This document shows, in pieces, positions 62,774 through 64,000 of a stretch of DNA of 64,000 bases. The DNA lies in the NCBI RefSeq assembly GCF_003851545.1, contig NZ_BHVX01000001.1:186001-250000 (forward strand). The letters run 5' to 3'. A program made the position numbers and the translations under genes. This stretch comes from Ralstonia sp. SET104 (GTDB lineage Bacteria; Pseudomonadota; Gammaproteobacteria; Burkholderiales; Burkholderiaceae). Under the pieces are notes generated by a model that worked only from the letters and a program-made list of their open reading frames with translations, had not been told where the DNA came from and did no database searches. The first letter of the stretch is position 1. Each line of letters starts with the position of its first letter.

Positions 62774-64000
62774 ATGCAGACACCAACTTCTCCGGCTTTC
62801 TTCCCGCGCGACATGCTCGCCGGGCTCATCGTGTTCTTTGTTGCCCTGCCGCTGTGCCTGGGCATTGCCAACGCATCGGGCGTTGACCCGCTTGCGGGGC
62901 TGCTCTCCGGCATGATCGGCGGCCTGGTGGTGGCGTTGCTCAGCGGCTCGAAACTGAGCGTGAGCGGCCCGGCTGCCGGCCTTGTCGTCATCGTGGTGGA
63001 TGGCATTGCCAGGCTGGGCGGGTTCTCTGCGTTTCTGGTGGCCGTGGCGCTGGCGGGCGCGTTGCAGTTTGTGTTTGGCATGCTGCGCGCCGGGCGCTTT
63101 GCGGCATATGTGCCGTCCTCGGTCATCAAGGGCATGCTGGCGGCGATCGGGTTGCTGCTGATCATCAAGCAGGTACCGCTGGCGTTTGGCTTTGCAGACG
63201 GGCAGGGCGCCGCCGGCCCCGGCATGCTTGCCACGCCGTTCGGCGCGGTTTCTGTCGCGGCGATGTTGGTGACGTTGCTCTCAGCGGCTGTGCTCATCGG
63301 CTGGGATACGCCGATGCTGCGGCGTTTCACGTTCGTGCGCGCGTTGCCTTCGCCGCTGGTGGTGGTGGTGCTCGGCATTGGCGTGACCTTGCTGCTCGAC
63401 ATGGTGGCCCCCGGCATGGCAGCACCCGCAGAGCACCGCGTAAGCCTGCCGTCATTGGCTTCGTTTGGAGCGTTGCTGGATGCGCTGGAATCTCCCGCGC
63501 TGGGTGCGCTCGGCAATCCCGACGTCTGGCGCCTGGCGATGGCGCTGGCCATCGTGGCCAGCCTGGAAACACTGCTGAGCCTTGAAGCCGTTGAGCAGCT
63601 CGACCCGAAAAAGCGCCCCGCATCGCCCGACCGCGAACTCAAGGCCCAGGGCATCGGCAATATGGTGGCCGGTGCACTGGGCGGGCTTCCGATCACCTCC
63701 GTCATCGTGCGCAGTTCGGCAAACCTGCATGCCGGTGCGCAGAGCCGTTGGTCGGCCGTCGTGCACGGTGCGCTGCTGCTGGCGAGCGTGTTTGCGCTCA
63801 CGGCCATCGTCAACCGCATTCCGCTGGCGTGCCTGGCCACCCTCCTGATCTTTACCGGCTACAAGCTCGCCAAGCCGTCGCTGTTCGTCGCCGTGGCGCG
63901 GCAGGGGTGGGATCGCTTTGCGCCGTTCATTGCCACCATCGTGGGCGTGCTGCTGACGGACTTGCTCATCGGCATCGTGATCGGTATTGCGCTGAGCATC
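62774..64000 (+). CDS. SulP family anion transporter (3' end outside window)
   Basis: At least 409 residues of a SulP/SLC26 transporter: the N-terminus PRDMLAGLIVFFVALPLCLG is the family signature, and helix 3 and helix 10 segments (SVSGPAAGLVVIV, GNMVAGALGGLPITSVIVRSSAN) form the binding site. Ten or more helices are visible; the STAS domain would lie beyond the window. Downstream of carbonic anhydrase, so bicarbonate is a likely substrate, as in fused SulP-carbonic anhydrase proteins. The ATG at 62774 was preferred to a leader that lacks membrane character. Confidence 0.9.
   Translation, partial: MQTPTSPAFFPRDMLAGLIVFFVALPLCLGIANASGVDPLAGLLSGMIGGLVVALLSGSKLSVSGPAAGLVVIVVDGIARLGGFSAFLVAVALAGALQFVFGMLRAGRFAAYVPSSVIKGMLAAIGLLLIIKQVPLAFGFADGQGAAGPGMLATPFGAVSVAAMLVTLLSAAVLIGWDTPMLRRFTFVRALPSPLVVVVLGIGVTLLLDMVAPGMAAPAEHRVSLPSLASFGALLDALESPALGALGNPDVWRLAMALAIVASLETLLSLEAVEQLDPKKRPASPDRELKAQGIGNMVAGALGGLPITSVIVRSSANLHAGAQSRWSAVVHGALLLASVFALTAIVNRIPLACLATLLIFTGYKLAKPSLFVAVARQGWDRFAPFIATIVGVLLTDLLIGIVIGIALSI

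Overview
This window is high-GC chromosomal DNA from a betaproteobacterium, most likely Ralstonia of the R. pickettii group. The basis is the codon style throughout, a class D beta-lactamase that matches my memory of the Ralstonia OXA-22 family almost residue for residue, and a gene complement (DUF3311/sodium symporter pair, ClcB-like channel, MoxR/DUF58/TgpA trio) typical of Ralstonia and Cupriavidus. No database was searched, so family names rest on motifs read by eye.

Layout. 0-9.4 kb: housekeeping and accessory metabolism (YciI, ClcB-like channel, a phosphotransferase with rifampicin-phosphotransferase architecture under a TetR regulator, proline iminopeptidase, LysR, HAD hydrolase, D-threonine aldolase-like enzyme). 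9.4-16.5 kb: diguanylate cyclase, tRNA-Leu(CAG), OXA beta-lactamase, a 1.2 kb gene-poor stretch with a candidate small RNA, and a DUF3311/sodium:solute symporter pair. 16.6-24.9 kb: one tight eight-gene operon that looks like aerobic 2-aminobenzoate (anthranilate) degradation through CoA thioesters: ligase, fused monooxygenase/reductase, beta-oxidation-type enzymes, thioesterase, Rid protein, and a MarR regulator inside the operon.

24.9-42.6 kb: the most unusual part. An island with transposase remnants at both ends (IS3-type left, IS5-type right, beside an RND pump remnant) carries an orphan response regulator at one side and an orphan sensor kinase at the other. Between and beside them lie a TonB-dependent receptor, three secreted PstS-like (PBP_like_2) proteins holding four domain copies, a NitT/TauT-type ABC transporter, a secreted beta-propeller protein and a periplasmic protein. 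A domain of about 120 residues recurs five times: twice at the N-terminus of the TonB receptor, twice in one secreted protein and once in another. An inverted repeat CTGAA-N6-TTCAG precedes two of the transcription units and a degenerate copy precedes the kinase, so the split two-component pair probably controls the island. The ligand is unknown. I infer an envelope sensing and uptake system not matching any named system I know.

42.6-64 kb: chemoreceptor, a divergent 2-oxoglutarate dehydrogenase E1 paralogue facing a KgtP-like permease, several efflux or uptake MFS proteins with their regulators (GntR, TetR), an HxlR/GNAT divergent pair, a VOC protein, LysR, an orphan ModA with a ModE-like site, the MoxR-DUF58-transglutaminase trio, and a beta-carbonic anhydrase followed by a SulP transporter cut by the window end.
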